Below are positions 42,506-52,342 of a stretch of DNA of 64,000 nt, piece by piece (position 1 is the stretch's first letter; every line of letters begins with the position of its first letter). The stretch covers positions 21,982-85,981 of the forward strand of contig JALTVI010000024.1 of the NCBI GenBank assembly GCA_027049035.1, in the 5' to 3' direction. Under the pieces are notes generated by a model, which was given only the letters and a program-made list of their open reading frames with translations, searched no databases and had not been told where the DNA came from. Position numbers and translations under genes: made by a program. The stretch is from Sulfurovum sp. (GTDB lineage: Bacteria > Campylobacterota > Campylobacteria > Campylobacterales > Sulfurovaceae).

Positions 42506-43756
42506 TTAACTTTTGACCGCTTTACCGAGATCCCACATCGGCATGAAAATTCCAAGGGCCATAAGCAGTACAAGTGCAGCAATAAAAAAGAGCATAATCG
42601 GTTCAATGTAGGCAGCGAGGTTATCGATGAGATCCTGAAACTGCATATTATAGTATTCTGTTACCTTCTCAAGCATTGCATCCAACTGGCCACCGGCTTC
42701 ACCTGCTTTAATCATCTGAAGAAGCATATTTTCATAAAGACCCGTGATAGCAAATGATTCAGCAAGGCTCATTCCCCGCCCGATATTGGCATTAACCGTC
42801 AGAAGCTGTTCTTTGATGGCAAGGTTGTCTACCATCCCAACTGCCGTCTCCAAGGCTTCTGATACCGGAATACCAGACCGTACAAGTTCACCAAATACCA
42901 AGTTGTATTTATGCATCGTTGAAAGAAAAATTGCCTTGTTGATAAGATAAAACTTTGGGTGAATCAGAAGTTTGTCCACTTGATATTTGAACTCCTGATT
43001 GTTCTGATAGAAGAACTTCAAAAGAAAGACCCCCCCGACTATGGCTATAAGGATATACAAACCGTAGTTACTAAGTGCCCACTCCAATTTCAACAGAATT
43101 TGAGTCGGAAGCGGAAGTTCCGTTTTAAATCTTGCGAAGATATCTTTAAATTTCGGTACAACTACCATAATCAAAATGGTAAATGCAATCGCCATGGCGA
43201 CCAACGTAATCAGTGGCGTACGAATCGCTTTTTTAAACTTGGCCGTGTTATCCCTAATATCTTCCAAAATTTTTGCCAGCTTAAAATAAGATTCTGCAAG
43301 GTTACCTGTCCGCTCTCCCAGTTTCGTCATTGCAAGTGCCACGTGTCCAAACTCTTCAGAGTAGGGTTCAAGGGCATCGGACATACTATGACCGGCATTG
43401 ATATCACTGTTCATTTTGCTGTAAATCTCTTTGAGTCTCGGATTATGCGTATTTTCTGCCACATCTTCAAGCGTATCGTTGATCGCAATTCCGGCATCTG
43501 TCATAACAGCAATCTGACGTATCGTGGAAATTTTATCATTAATCGGAATTTTTGATTTCATCGACTTTTTCATACTTGCAAAAAAGTTCGAAATCGTCTC
43601 TTCAAGCGGCACGGATGTCTCTTCTGCCTTGATTACCATGACATCCGTTGGAAATTTATGCTTTGCAAGCTTAATTGCGGCGATCTTCGACTCTGCTTTT
43701 AAAGTCAAATTCTCTTTTTTCCCCTGTCTCATTACCGTTACGTTAAAATATTTCAT
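42506..43756 (-). CDS. mshG: Type IV pilus/type II secretion inner-membrane platform protein (MshG/CtsF, PilC-GspF family)
   Basis: Polytopic platform protein of 416 residues with two T2SF repeats. The membrane helices include LITLVAMAIAFTILIMVVV, LYILIAIVGGVFLLKFF and IMLFFIAALVLLMALGIF. The cytoplasmic motif MIKAGEAGGQLDAMLEKV is a family signature. Its start overlaps the mshE stop (TAATG). It is the last gene of the eight-gene MSHA/Cts-like operon; CtsF in Campylobacter jejuni is needed for DNA uptake. Confidence 0.88.
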   Translation of the reverse strand: MKYFNVTVMRQGKKENLTLKAESKIAAIKLAKHKFPTDVMVIKAEETSVPLEETISNFFASMKKSMKSKIPINDKISTIRQIAVMTDAGIAINDTLEDVAENTHNPRLKEIYSKMNSDINAGHSMSDALEPYSEEFGHVALAMTKLGERTGNLAESYFKLAKILEDIRDNTAKFKKAIRTPLITLVAMAIAFTILIMVVVPKFKDIFARFKTELPLPTQILLKLEWALSNYGLYILIAIVGGVFLLKFFYQNNQEFKYQVDKLLIHPKFYLINKAIFLSTMHKYNLVFGELVRSGIPVSEALETAVGMVDNLAIKEQLLTVNANIGRGMSLAESFAITGLYENMLLQMIKAGEAGGQLDAMLEKVTEYYNMQFQDLIDNLAAYIEPIMLFFIAALVLLMALGIFMPMWDLGKAVKS

Positions 43757-45501
43757 TACAATCTCGCTACTCTATAAATTTCTTCAATGGTTGTCTTCCC
43801 ATCCAGTGCTTTATGCACACCATCCTCGAACATACTGATGAACCCCTCTTCAATCGCCTGCTTTGTCAACTCCTCTTTGGAGGCATTTCGTGCAATCATT
43901 CTGGACATCGTTTCACTCACTACCAAAACTTCCGAAATCATTTCACGCCCCTTGTATCCGGTCATACCACACTCCTTACACCCTTCACCCTTATAAAATG
44001 TAGGGTTTTCAGGCAAATACTGCTTGACATCTCGTAAAAGACGCTCGGGCAATACCGTTTCGCGTTTGCAGTGGGTACATATCTTACGTACCAGTCGCTG
44101 TGCCTGAATTGCTACCAGTGCTCCGCTGACCAGATACTCCTCTATACCCATATCCAGAATTCTTGTAACCGCTGAAATAGAGTCATTTGTGTGTAGTGTG
44201 GAGAGTACAAGGTGTCCTGTCAATGCTGCCTGAATGGCGATACGCAGTGTCTCTTTATCACGAATCTCCCCGATCATGATCTTGTCAGGATCCTGTCGGA
44301 GAATAGAACGGAGTGCATCAGCGAACCCAAGCCCGACATGTGGACGTACCTGTACCTGCTGGAGTCCTGCCATCTGGTACTCGACCGGATCCTCAACGGT
44401 AATAATCTTGTCTTTGACATCTTTAATAGCATTCAATGCACCGTACAGTGTCGTCGTTTTACCTGAACCTGTCGGTCCGGTAACCAGGACAATGCCGTAA
44501 GGTACTTTGATCGCATTGGAGAAGCGCTCGTAACAGAACTGGCTCATCCCCGCATCTTCGAGTCGTATCATCGCCTTGGACTTGTCAAGAATCCTCAATA
44601 CAATCGATTCACCATAAATTGTAGGAAGTGTCGAAACCCTGAAGTCGAACTCCTTACCCGAAACCGTTGCAGAGAAACGACCATCCTGTGGCTTTCGTTT
44701 TTCGGCAATATCAAGATTCGAGAGCAGTTTCATACGTGAAGAGAGCGGATTGAAGATATCTTTGTCAAAGGTAAAGCTTTGTCTCAGAATACCATCGACA
44801 CGTTCCCTGACAATACAGCTCTTCTCTGTTGCTTCGATATGAATATCGGAAGCACCGATGTAGATTGCAGATTTCAGAATAATATCGATCAGTTTCAATA
44901 CGGCTGATGAGCCCTCATCGTCATCATCCAGGGTTGGTACCCCCTCCTGGCTCAAATCCTTGCGTATATCAGCAATCAGCCCTTTGACACTTTCATTGAT
45001 TTCCAGTCTTTGCAGCTGTTGTGCAATTTGGCTTGGCTTGGCGATAGCTATCTTGATCGGTTTCTTTGGGAAAAGGCGCTGTATGGCATCCTGTGCTCCC
45101 ATATCCAGCGGATCTGCAAAGGCAATCAATACATGCAGGTCACTCTCTTCTATCGGTATTACATTGTACTTAATAAGCTGCTTGTAGGGAAGCTCTGAGA
45201 AAAGCTTCATATCGATCTCTTCTTCCTCCAGATCCACATACTCGACATGCAGCTCTTTTGCCACTTCCTTCAAAATGGGAACAATATCGATACCCTCGAT
45301 TTTTTCAAGATGGGAAAGTGTAATGACACCTTGGCGTATTTTTTTCACCAGAAAGTTGTTGACAACCGATGGATCTACCATCTTTTCCGCAATCAGGTTG
45401 GCAAAAGATATCTTCTTGGGAGGTCTGCTTTTTACCAGTTTTGAGATCGATTCCTTCGTTACCAACCCCTCATCCAGCATCATCTCAATCAATTTAACCA
45501 T
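43756..45501 (-). CDS. mshE: Assembly ATPase MshE/CtsE (GspE-PilB family)
   Basis: Hexameric secretion ATPase of 581 residues driving pseudopilus or pilus assembly. The order is an N-terminal MshEN/GspE-N domain (~1-160), then the catalytic domain with Walker A GPTGSGKTTT, the Asp box, Walker B IMIGEIRD and the His box STLHTND. Four cysteines (CTHCKRE and CKECGM) form the zinc site expected of extension ATPases rather than the retraction ATPase PilT. A 74-bp gap separates it from mshN. Confidence 0.92.
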   Translation of the reverse strand: MVKLIEMMLDEGLVTKESISKLVKSRPPKKISFANLIAEKMVDPSVVNNFLVKKIRQGVITLSHLEKIEGIDIVPILKEVAKELHVEYVDLEEEEIDMKLFSELPYKQLIKYNVIPIEESDLHVLIAFADPLDMGAQDAIQRLFPKKPIKIAIAKPSQIAQQLQRLEINESVKGLIADIRKDLSQEGVPTLDDDDEGSSAVLKLIDIILKSAIYIGASDIHIEATEKSCIVRERVDGILRQSFTFDKDIFNPLSSRMKLLSNLDIAEKRKPQDGRFSATVSGKEFDFRVSTLPTIYGESIVLRILDKSKAMIRLEDAGMSQFCYERFSNAIKVPYGIVLVTGPTGSGKTTTLYGALNAIKDVKDKIITVEDPVEYQMAGLQQVQVRPHVGLGFADALRSILRQDPDKIMIGEIRDKETLRIAIQAALTGHLVLSTLHTNDSISAVTRILDMGIEEYLVSGALVAIQAQRLVRKICTHCKRETVLPERLLRDVKQYLPENPTFYKGEGCKECGMTGYKGREMISEVLVVSETMSRMIARNASKEELTKQAIEEGFISMFEDGVHKALDGKTTIEEIYRVARL

Positions 45502-45575
45502 CTCTTTACCTTTCTTTCTACCTCAATTTAATAAAGTATACCATCCTAACTTTCCAAAGAAGCTAAACAGCCCTA

Positions 45576-46226
45576 CTAAATTTTACCTTTTTTTATTTTA
45601 TCAAGCAGTACTTTTGCTTCAATAGAGTGCGTACGGTTAATATAGGCATTTAAAATACGGATTGCCTCATTCTTGTGTCCCTGCTTTGCCTTAGCCTTCG
45701 CAAAGATCAGCCAACTCTCTTCAATATTTTCATTAACCTTGTTGGTTTGCAGTGCCCAATATTCCGCTTTTTTATAATTTTTACGTTCATAATAGCTTTT
45801 TGCGAGGAAAAGAGAATCATCAATATCGTGTCCCATTCGAAAGCGTTTCTCTATCTCCTTAAAAGAGGATTTTTTCTTCGATACGTCGATCACTTCAATG
45901 TGAAGCTTTTTCTTTCCACTGCTCGTATCTGTTCCTACTCGTTCTTCATCTTCTACGTTTGCGATTTCAATGGGTGCATCAATCAGCGCTTCATTGCTTT
46001 TTTCTGCAATATCTGTAATACCTCTGTCGATATAGATATCGATATCAGACTTGGCAGTTGCCGGGTTTGGAGAAGCATGCTCCTTTAAAATATCGCTTTT
46101 GTTCTTCACAAAGAGAACAACACTGCCTGTTCCCAACACGATTGCCACTACACCTATTATTATGGGAATTATCTTTTTGCGTCTGTAGCGTTTCCACTCC
46201 TCTTCAAGTGCTTTGATATTATACAT
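45576..46226 (-). CDS. mshN: Membrane-anchored TPR protein (MshN/CtsX position)
   Basis: A 216-residue bitopic protein. A basic N-terminus (WKRYRRKK) leads into one membrane helix (~20-42), then a low-complexity linker and two or three TPR-like helices (SYYERKNYKKAEYWALQTN, AKAKQGHKNEAIRILNAYI) at the C-terminus. Position and architecture match MshN of Vibrio MSHA loci. The start overlaps the mshM stop. It is probably a periplasmic scaffold for secretin or machinery assembly. Confidence 0.75.
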   Translation of the reverse strand: MYNIKALEEEWKRYRRKKIIPIIIGVVAIVLGTGSVVLFVKNKSDILKEHASPNPATAKSDIDIYIDRGITDIAEKSNEALIDAPIEIANVEDEERVGTDTSSGKKKLHIEVIDVSKKKSSFKEIEKRFRMGHDIDDSLFLAKSYYERKNYKKAEYWALQTNKVNENIEESWLIFAKAKAKQGHKNEAIRILNAYINRTHSIEAKVLLDKIKKGKI

Positions 46227-47031
46227 GGATATACCCCAGCTTCAGTGCAGCCATCTCGATGATTCGCTTCGGAATACGGTCATAACGAATTTTCGCAGGT
46301 TCATTCTTGTCATAGTATTCACAAATTTCAAATATTGTGAACATCATTTTATTGCATTCCCTGTAGTTTCCCTTGGTGAATTTATGAATAAGTTTAAAGT
46401 TTTTGTCTTTTATGCTGTTTGCAATTTCAAACAGGTTTTTTTTCAAAAGCTTTTTATGTATGTAGGTTGTCTGATCTTTCAAAGATGCATTGTGCAGTTC
46501 GATCACTTCCCATATTCTTGACTGAAAATGTTCCTTTGCCACGAGATCTTCATCTTCGGTCTTGTGCAAAGAGACAATAAACTTGACAGCCCGGCTGTCT
46601 GAGAGCAGTCTGATTTTTTCCATCATCTCCGGACCGTACATTTGTGCTTCATCCAGCATAATGATGATTTCCCGCTTGCCACGCATATTTTTGCAGTAAT
46701 TGACAAGTGCAGAGAAATTTACCTCTGTATTTTGTGGAAGTGTTTTTTTCGTCAAGACTTTGAAAATTTTATGAAAAAACTCTTTTTCGTTGATGGCAGG
46801 CGTATCGAAATAGTAGATCTCTTTTTGATACTTCAGCCTCTCATGGAGCCTGTTCAGAAGAATACTTTTCCCGGTTCCGGGACGTCCAAAAAGAAGAATC
46901 ATCTTCAACGGCTTATTAATACTGTGCTCCAGCTGCTGATAAGCCGTTAAGGAGGATTCTAAATCAATATAGTCGTCCAAGTCGACAGAGTCGACAAAGA
47001 CATCTTTGGCAGATTCATATCTACTTTTCAT
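46219..47031 (-). CDS. mshM: ExeA/MshM-like ATPase (CtsP position)
   Basis: AAA-type ATPase of 270 residues. Walker A is GRPGTGKSILL (~45-55), Walker B IIIMLDEAQM, and FIVSLHKTEDED is the sensor region. ExeA/MshM proteins help assemble the secretin; CtsP of C. jejuni in the same position is a nucleotide-binding transformation protein. There is no peptidoglycan-binding C-terminal domain as in ExeA, and no membrane helix. It overlaps both neighbours in the operon. Confidence 0.85.
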   Translation of the reverse strand: MKSRYESAKDVFVDSVDLDDYIDLESSLTAYQQLEHSINKPLKMILLFGRPGTGKSILLNRLHERLKYQKEIYYFDTPAINEKEFFHKIFKVLTKKTLPQNTEVNFSALVNYCKNMRGKREIIIMLDEAQMYGPEMMEKIRLLSDSRAVKFIVSLHKTEDEDLVAKEHFQSRIWEVIELHNASLKDQTTYIHKKLLKKNLFEIANSIKDKNFKLIHKFTKGNYRECNKMMFTIFEICEYYDKNEPAKIRYDRIPKRIIEMAALKLGYIHV

Positions 47032-48628
47032 TGACTTTGGTATATCCCAGATCTTTCAGGGAAACAGACTTGCTGTTCTTTATAATATGCGGTGTGATGA
47101 TCAGCACCAGTTCTTCAACTGTTTCAATCTTCTCTTCATGCTTAAATGCATATTCAAGAATCGGAATATCCCCAAGAATCGGTACCTTGTTAGATTGGAA
47201 TCCTGTCTTGGAGGTAATCAGACCACCAAGAATGGCATGTTCTCCATCTTTAACCTTTACAACAGAAGCGATCTGTCGTCTGATAAGGTCAGGCGGAATT
47301 TGTCTAAGTGCATTATCTGAAGCAACAGGAGTGACCGTTTCTGAAACAGATGGATTGATCTTCAGTGTAATCATCCCGTTTGCATCAATTTCAGGTGTGA
47401 TATCAAGCAGAATTCCTGCAAAGACAGAATCGACAAGCTCTCCCTGTGCCGCAACAGCACCGCCACCACCCGATGCGGTACTTGCAGACTGTATTTTATA
47501 AAAGAGTTCACGGCCAACACTGATGAGTGCAGGTTGATTATTTAACGTCATTACCCTAGGACTTGAAATTGATTTGACATCACCTTGTGTACCAAGAAAC
47601 TTGATTACTTCCTGAATTTGTGCCTTCCCTGTAACCTGTACCAGACCGGCCGACGTTGGTTCCGCACCTTCCGCATATGTTGCATCAGTAATTCCCTGTA
47701 TAGCATCAAATGTCCATGAAGCCATGTTTTTCTGGGACATACTTAGTGAATTGACTGTAAAATTCTGCAGGCTGTAAAGCTGTGACCAGTCTACACCGGT
47801 GGTACGACTATTGTCAAACTGTACCGTAAGTATACGTACATCAATAAGCACCTGCTGCTTGATCTGCTTTGAGAGAGAGTGAATATAGCGCGCCACACGA
47901 TTGATCTGTCTCTCTGTACCCGTTACCGTAATCATTCCTGCTTCAGGGTTGACAATTGGCGCAAGAGGATTGTACTCCCACACTTTTCCGTCAGGGCCTG
48001 TCCAGGTATCACCGGTACGGGTATAGTGTGTCGAACCGTCTGCTGCACCGATCAGGATACGCTGAATCTCATTCTCAACGGTTTTCCAGAACTGAAACTC
48101 GTCGTTACTTTCAATGGAAATACCTGTTTTAGCTATATTTGAACCGGCTCCACCGGATGCTCCGCCGGAACCTCCACCACCAACGCCACCGGTTGATGAT
48201 GCAGAGTTTTGTGAGTTGGCAATCGTAACATTTGCCGTACTCTTTCCGATACGCTGTCCAGAAATATAGTGAATCTTAAACGTTCTGGTGATCAAGTATG
48301 ATATGGTCAGTTTGTTCCCGTTCAACGTATAGTGCAGATCATTGTCTTTGAGAATCGTATTCAAAAAACCCTTGAGCGTACTGTTCTTCAGCTTGACATA
48401 GTAGAGCTTCTTGTTCATACGCTTTCTTGCCGCTTCATCCTTTACAGATACCGTCAATCCGCATGTATCTGCAAGATTTTCAATGACATCACCTATTGAA
48501 AGCTGACTGTCAATCGTCACAGAGAAGAGCTTCGTCGAACAGCTTTCAGATGCAACACTATGTGTTGCTCCAAATGCCATCAGCAGTGCTGCTGCAACCT
48601 GAATTCCCTTGTTTTTTATTCTTTTCAT
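47021..48628 (-). CDS. mshL: Outer-membrane secretin (MshL/CtsD, PilQ-GspD superfamily)
   Basis: Secretin of 535 residues from the start MKRIKNKGIQ at 48628, directly after the mshK stop, with AAAGGGAA as ribosome site. It has a signal peptide ending near SVASES, an STN/N0-like domain (~30-105, IGDVIENLADTCGLTVSV), a Gly/Ser-rich linker (~150-170), an N1 domain, then the secretin core (~240-525) with QQVLIDVRILTVQFDNS and VPILGDIPILEYAFKHEE. It forms the outer-membrane pore for pilus passage or DNA uptake. Confidence 0.9.
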   Translation of the reverse strand: MKRIKNKGIQVAAALLMAFGATHSVASESCSTKLFSVTIDSQLSIGDVIENLADTCGLTVSVKDEAARKRMNKKLYYVKLKNSTLKGFLNTILKDNDLHYTLNGNKLTISYLITRTFKIHYISGQRIGKSTANVTIANSQNSASSTGGVGGGGSGGASGGAGSNIAKTGISIESNDEFQFWKTVENEIQRILIGAADGSTHYTRTGDTWTGPDGKVWEYNPLAPIVNPEAGMITVTGTERQINRVARYIHSLSKQIKQQVLIDVRILTVQFDNSRTTGVDWSQLYSLQNFTVNSLSMSQKNMASWTFDAIQGITDATYAEGAEPTSAGLVQVTGKAQIQEVIKFLGTQGDVKSISSPRVMTLNNQPALISVGRELFYKIQSASTASGGGGAVAAQGELVDSVFAGILLDITPEIDANGMITLKINPSVSETVTPVASDNALRQIPPDLIRRQIASVVKVKDGEHAILGGLITSKTGFQSNKVPILGDIPILEYAFKHEEKIETVEELVLIITPHIIKNSKSVSLKDLGYTKVNEK

Positions 48629-48629
48629 C

Positions 48630-49049
48630 CTATTCCCTTTCATCTAGTATGAGCAACTGCTCTTTTGGTTTACCCACAAAGAGTTTTTTAATTGTAGTAC
48701 CATTCTGCAGTACAACACCTCTTTTCCCTATATACTTGACAGTGTATCCCATCACAACATCTCCTACCTTTTTCCAGCCATCATTGATATAAGCCTTGCC
48801 TCCCATAATCGCATGCAAAGAGAGTTTAACATCCTCTTCCATTTGGCTTGGAAGCTCTACAACCACCGGTTTGTTCTCTTCTTTTTTGATACGGATAAAA
48901 GGTTCTTTCGTCTGCTCAAGTGTCTTCAGAGCAATTCCCTCTCGCTTGAGGTGTATTTTCTGAACCATTGTCTCTATCTGCTTTACGGAGAGATCTGCTA
49001 CAGCCAGTGTCAGTGACAATGGTACAAATATTAACATTCTTTTCATCAT
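48630..49049 (-). CDS. mshK: Small periplasmic component (MshK/CtsR position)
   Basis: A 139-residue exported protein from the start MMKRMLIFVPLSLTL (49049), whose ATG overlaps the mshJ stop (ATGA). After the signal peptide comes a charged helix and a small beta domain of the PilP/GspC HR type (HAIMGGKAYINDGWKKVGD, YTVKYIGKRGVVLQNG). Such proteins link the inner-membrane platform to the secretin. Similarity is weak; the assignment relies on position between mshJ and mshL. Confidence 0.7.
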   Translation of the reverse strand: MMKRMLIFVPLSLTLAVADLSVKQIETMVQKIHLKREGIALKTLEQTKEPFIRIKKEENKPVVVELPSQMEEDVKLSLHAIMGGKAYINDGWKKVGDVVMGYTVKYIGKRGVVLQNGTTIKKLFVGKPKEQLLILDERE

Positions 49050-49699
49050 CTGTTGATCCCCCATACTGAGATATTGATGTCTGCAATGACTTTTGAACTG
49101 TTTCCATCCATATGCATTTTTGTACCATAGATATCGGTAACAAGTACATTCTGTTCCATTTCATTCATGAACTTCACAATGTTTTTATACTCACCCCGGC
49201 ATCCGATACCTACTTCCAGCACATGTCCAAAGCTGCCTTTGTTATCTACATATTTGTTTGAAATATATTGTATATCGACATCCTGGACAGCGGCCCTGTC
49301 TGTAATAGAGTTGAGGAAAATCGACCAGTTTTTCTGATTGAACAGCATATCAGAGAGTTTATTGAGGTTCATATCGATAAACGCAATCTTCTCTTTCGTT
49401 TTTGCAATCCGCTTCTTCTTGTTGGCAATATCCTGTGTATACTTTTTGACATAATAGTCACGATCTCCATTTACTGTAATACTGTTGAGATATATTGTGT
49501 TATCCTTGATACTTTTTTGAACCGCTTTCAGTGCAACTTCACTCTTTTTATGCATCTGCTCCGTATAGGGCAGAAGATAATCGTAGGCAAGATAGGTAAT
49601 AAACCCGGCAATCCCAAGAATGATCAACCACTTTTCACCCTCTTTTTTGGGGGCAAAATACGCATCCAGTTCCTCTAATTTATCTTCTATAAACTTCAT
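49046..49699 (-). CDS. mshJ: PilO/MshJ-like inner-membrane protein
   Basis: A 217-residue bitopic protein with one membrane helix (~25-45, WLIILGIAGFITYLAYDYLL), a coiled coil (~60-115, KKRIAKTKEKIAFIDMNLN) and a ferredoxin-like periplasmic domain (~130-215) as in PilO. It is expected to dimerise with the PilN-like half of MshI. Its ATG overlaps the mshI stop (ATGA). Confidence 0.78.
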   Translation of the reverse strand: MKFIEDKLEELDAYFAPKKEGEKWLIILGIAGFITYLAYDYLLPYTEQMHKKSEVALKAVQKSIKDNTIYLNSITVNGDRDYYVKKYTQDIANKKKRIAKTKEKIAFIDMNLNKLSDMLFNQKNWSIFLNSITDRAAVQDVDIQYISNKYVDNKGSFGHVLEVGIGCRGEYKNIVKFMNEMEQNVLVTDIYGTKMHMDGNSSKVIADINISVWGINR

Positions 49700-51237
49700 C
49701 TGAATTCAACCTTTAATAGTCCTCTGTAGTGCTTGCTTTCAGGATCTTTCGCAATCATCTCGATATCGATCTCTTTGATATCGTTGTAATGTTTGTCCGA
49801 AATATACTTGATCAACTCTGTCAACTTTCTATCATCGGAACTTACAAGTGACATCCATACTGTGTTTTCATGAGTAAAGATCCTGTCGACATAGACTCCG
49901 AACTTGTTCAACTCTTCCGCAATCGTATAGAAGATGCCTGACTTGAGGCGATAGTTAACTTTCTCTTTGTAAATTGATTCAAGCGTTTTTGTTTTCCCAC
50001 CATAAATCTGTGTCAGCCTATTCAGCTCTTTATCCAGTGCACTGATCTCTTTCTTTTTAGCAGCGATAATCTGCTTATACTTGCTTGCTTCCGCTTTGAG
50101 CTGTGCATCTTGAGTACTGAGTGCAAGGCGCTTCGCATCATTGGCATATGAGCTTACAAGGTGGAAAAGCGGGTAGGCAAGACCAATCGAAATGGCAGCG
50201 AACATTGCAATGATAAATTGCCCGCTTGCACGATTGACAAAACTCGGCGGTCTCGGGAAAATCGTCATATTCAGAACGAAGTCCGGATTTTCCATATATT
50301 CCATGGAGGTTAGCAGCATCAGATAGTGCATCTGATCCGTATACCACTCATCATTTTCGATATTGTAATCGAAGTTAAGGTCTGCAGACGGAAGCCCGAG
50401 GTAATTGTGGCTGTACTCATCCAACCCTACAATTGGTCCCTGAACACTTCCGATATACATATAATCAATACTTTCAAGCTGATAGGCTCTTTTAGTGTAG
50501 ATAATGATATCATTGATAGTGATGAAGACTTCACCAAAAATCTTCATAAAATTCTGTTGATATTTGGTGTCGGTTGCCTTCAGACCCTCTGTCTCCAGAA
50601 CAGAGAAGAACTCATCCTTATCAACCTGTTCCCCCTCTATTTCACAGAACTTCTCATACATCTGTTCCAGTGAGAATCCAATGGACTTTGAATAGAGATA
50701 GTTACCATTATTGTAAAAAGAAATAAAGGCATCCACTTTTGTAAAATACACGAAACAGTGTGTCCCTACAGCGGAAAGAATCTCTTTTGTATAAAGTACC
50801 TGATAGAGAAGCGGTGAGGGGACGATCAAATCGATATACTTTGTTTCCTGTTTGATCGGGCTGTAGAGCCTGTTCATCACTTCCGTTTCTGCAACAAACA
50901 GGTTAAACTCGCGTTCTTCTCCCTCATTATGCATCTCTATATAAGAGATGGTATATTCAATTGCCTGGTCAAGCCCGAGCTCTTCATAGGCTTTTACCTC
51001 CAGGACATCAGCAATATCCTCTTCCGGAACACTACGGCTTACTGTAGTCGTTGCTGTGATGATATCTCTATTACCAAGATAGGAGGTAATAAAGTTTGCT
51101 TTGTTATAGGTAAGCTTTTTGAGAGGTTGGAACTTATCACCTTTGTAGATGTAGTTCTTGCCTGTATACGCGTTTAGGGTGACGATATTCTTTATCGGAG
51201 ACTGCGCCTCTTTTGATCCATCTTTTTTCAAAAACAT
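49696..51237 (-). CDS. mshI: PilM-PilN-like fusion (MshI position)
   Basis: I start this 513-residue protein at ATG 51237, with AAGGAAG 6-7 bp upstream, rather than the TTG at 51264. The N-terminal ~335 residues look like an actin-like PilM/GspL cytoplasmic domain, the helix at ~340-362 (FIIAMFAAISIGLAYPLFHL) is a membrane segment, and the C-terminal part has a coiled coil (~378-415) and a PilN-like periplasmic domain. It is the first gene of the MSHA-like operon and has its own promoter in the 149-bp AT-rich gap behind era. Confidence 0.78.
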   Translation of the reverse strand: MFLKKDGSKEAQSPIKNIVTLNAYTGKNYIYKGDKFQPLKKLTYNKANFITSYLGNRDIITATTTVSRSVPEEDIADVLEVKAYEELGLDQAIEYTISYIEMHNEGEEREFNLFVAETEVMNRLYSPIKQETKYIDLIVPSPLLYQVLYTKEILSAVGTHCFVYFTKVDAFISFYNNGNYLYSKSIGFSLEQMYEKFCEIEGEQVDKDEFFSVLETEGLKATDTKYQQNFMKIFGEVFITINDIIIYTKRAYQLESIDYMYIGSVQGPIVGLDEYSHNYLGLPSADLNFDYNIENDEWYTDQMHYLMLLTSMEYMENPDFVLNMTIFPRPPSFVNRASGQFIIAMFAAISIGLAYPLFHLVSSYANDAKRLALSTQDAQLKAEASKYKQIIAAKKKEISALDKELNRLTQIYGGKTKTLESIYKEKVNYRLKSGIFYTIAEELNKFGVYVDRIFTHENTVWMSLVSSDDRKLTELIKYISDKHYNDIKEIDIEMIAKDPESKHYRGLLKVEFR

Positions 51238-51263
51238 TTCTAAACTTCCTTGTTTGTTGACCA

Positions 51264-51269
51264 ATTATA
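51264..51269 (-). promoter_or_regulatory. -10 candidate for the MSHA-like operon
   Basis: Minus-strand TATAAT (ATATATAATTGG), 27 bp before the mshI ATG. The surrounding 51238-51386 gap is strongly AT-rich. Confidence 0.45.
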
Positions 51270-51386
51270 TATGTTATAATATTAAAAGATTCTTACATAA
51301 CCTTAAAAAATCTCAAAATCATAACTTTTTTTAATTGAAAACTATTTTAAAGCAATGTTTTTGATTGAAAAAGTGACTAAAAATAC

Positions 51387-52292
51387 CTATTGAACGATAT
51401 ATCCGAACTCTTCGAGCGTATCTTTGTTCTTGCTCCACCCCTTTTTGACAGAGACATGCAGGTCCAGAAATATCTTTTTTCCGGCAAACTTTTCCATCAG
51501 TTCTCTGGCACTTTTGCCAATACGCTTAATACCCGAACCTTTTTGGCCGACGATCATCCCCTTTTGGGTCTCTTTCTCTACAACAATTGTCGCATAGACA
51601 TGATCTATGTGGTCCTCTTCGTAAATCTTTTCAATAAGTACGTCACTCTCGTAAGGGATCTCGTCACTCATATTCTCGAAGATCGCTTCACGGATAAGTT
51701 CCTTGTAGATGTCTCTGATATTGTCCGTTGTCAGAATTTCGGGATCGAACAGCCATGGAGAGTCAGGTAAATGTTTCGCAATCTCGTCAAGCAGCTGCTC
51801 CTTACCAACCTTTTTGTTGACAGAAAAAGGAATGATCGCTTCGAATCGGTCCTGATACTTCTGATACTCCGCCAGCTTTTTGAGGATATCGCCCTGTTTG
51901 GCGTGGTCTATCTTTGTCAGCACAATGATGTGCTTGACACCCTTGGCTTCGGTCAATGCCAGAAACTTCTCATACTCTTTGATCTTGTCCGTTACCGGTG
52001 CCAGAAACAGAATCAGGTCGCTGTCACCCATCGCCTTGAGCGCTTCATCCAGCATAAACTGGTTCAACAGCCGCTCCTTTTCGTGAATACCCGGCGTATC
52101 CACAAAGATAATCTGCGTATTCTTGTGCATCACAATGATGTTCATACGCTTGCGTGTCGCCTGCGCCTTTTTAGAAACCATCGCCAGCTTTTCACCTACC
52201 AGGTGGTTCAGCAGCGTACTCTTTCCCGCATTGGGGCGTCCTACGACTGCGACAAATCCCGCCTTGGTATCTTCTCTTCCTTCGTTAAACAT
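51387..52292 (-). CDS. era: GTPase Era
   Basis: Ribosome-associated GTPase needed for 16S rRNA processing and 30S maturation. It has 301 residues. G1 is GRPNAGKST, G3 DTPG, G4 TKID; the C-terminal KH domain contains GMIVGQKGSGIKRIGKSARE. It is downstream of hslU across an 80-bp gap containing a hairpin and heptads. Confidence 0.96.
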   Translation of the reverse strand: MFNEGREDTKAGFVAVVGRPNAGKSTLLNHLVGEKLAMVSKKAQATRKRMNIIVMHKNTQIIFVDTPGIHEKERLLNQFMLDEALKAMGDSDLILFLAPVTDKIKEYEKFLALTEAKGVKHIIVLTKIDHAKQGDILKKLAEYQKYQDRFEAIIPFSVNKKVGKEQLLDEIAKHLPDSPWLFDPEILTTDNIRDIYKELIREAIFENMSDEIPYESDVLIEKIYEEDHIDHVYATIVVEKETQKGMIVGQKGSGIKRIGKSARELMEKFAGKKIFLDLHVSVKKGWSKNKDTLEEFGYIVQ

Positions 52293-52317
52293 ACTGCTCC
52301 ATTAGTTTAATAATATT

Positions 52318-52338
52318 GGGCAACCACAAGGGTTGCCC
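52318..52338. repeat. Palindrome GGGCAACC/GGTTGCCC
   Basis: GGGCAACC-ACAAG-GGTTGCCC in the hslU-era gap, a GC-rich hairpin of REP type next to a heptad tract. Confidence 0.6.
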
Positions 52339-52342
52339 CTAC

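Noticed and set aside
51238..51386. Possible small gene or RNA between era and mshI
   Set aside because: The gap is AT-rich with no open frame or strong hairpin; only a promoter candidate is supported.
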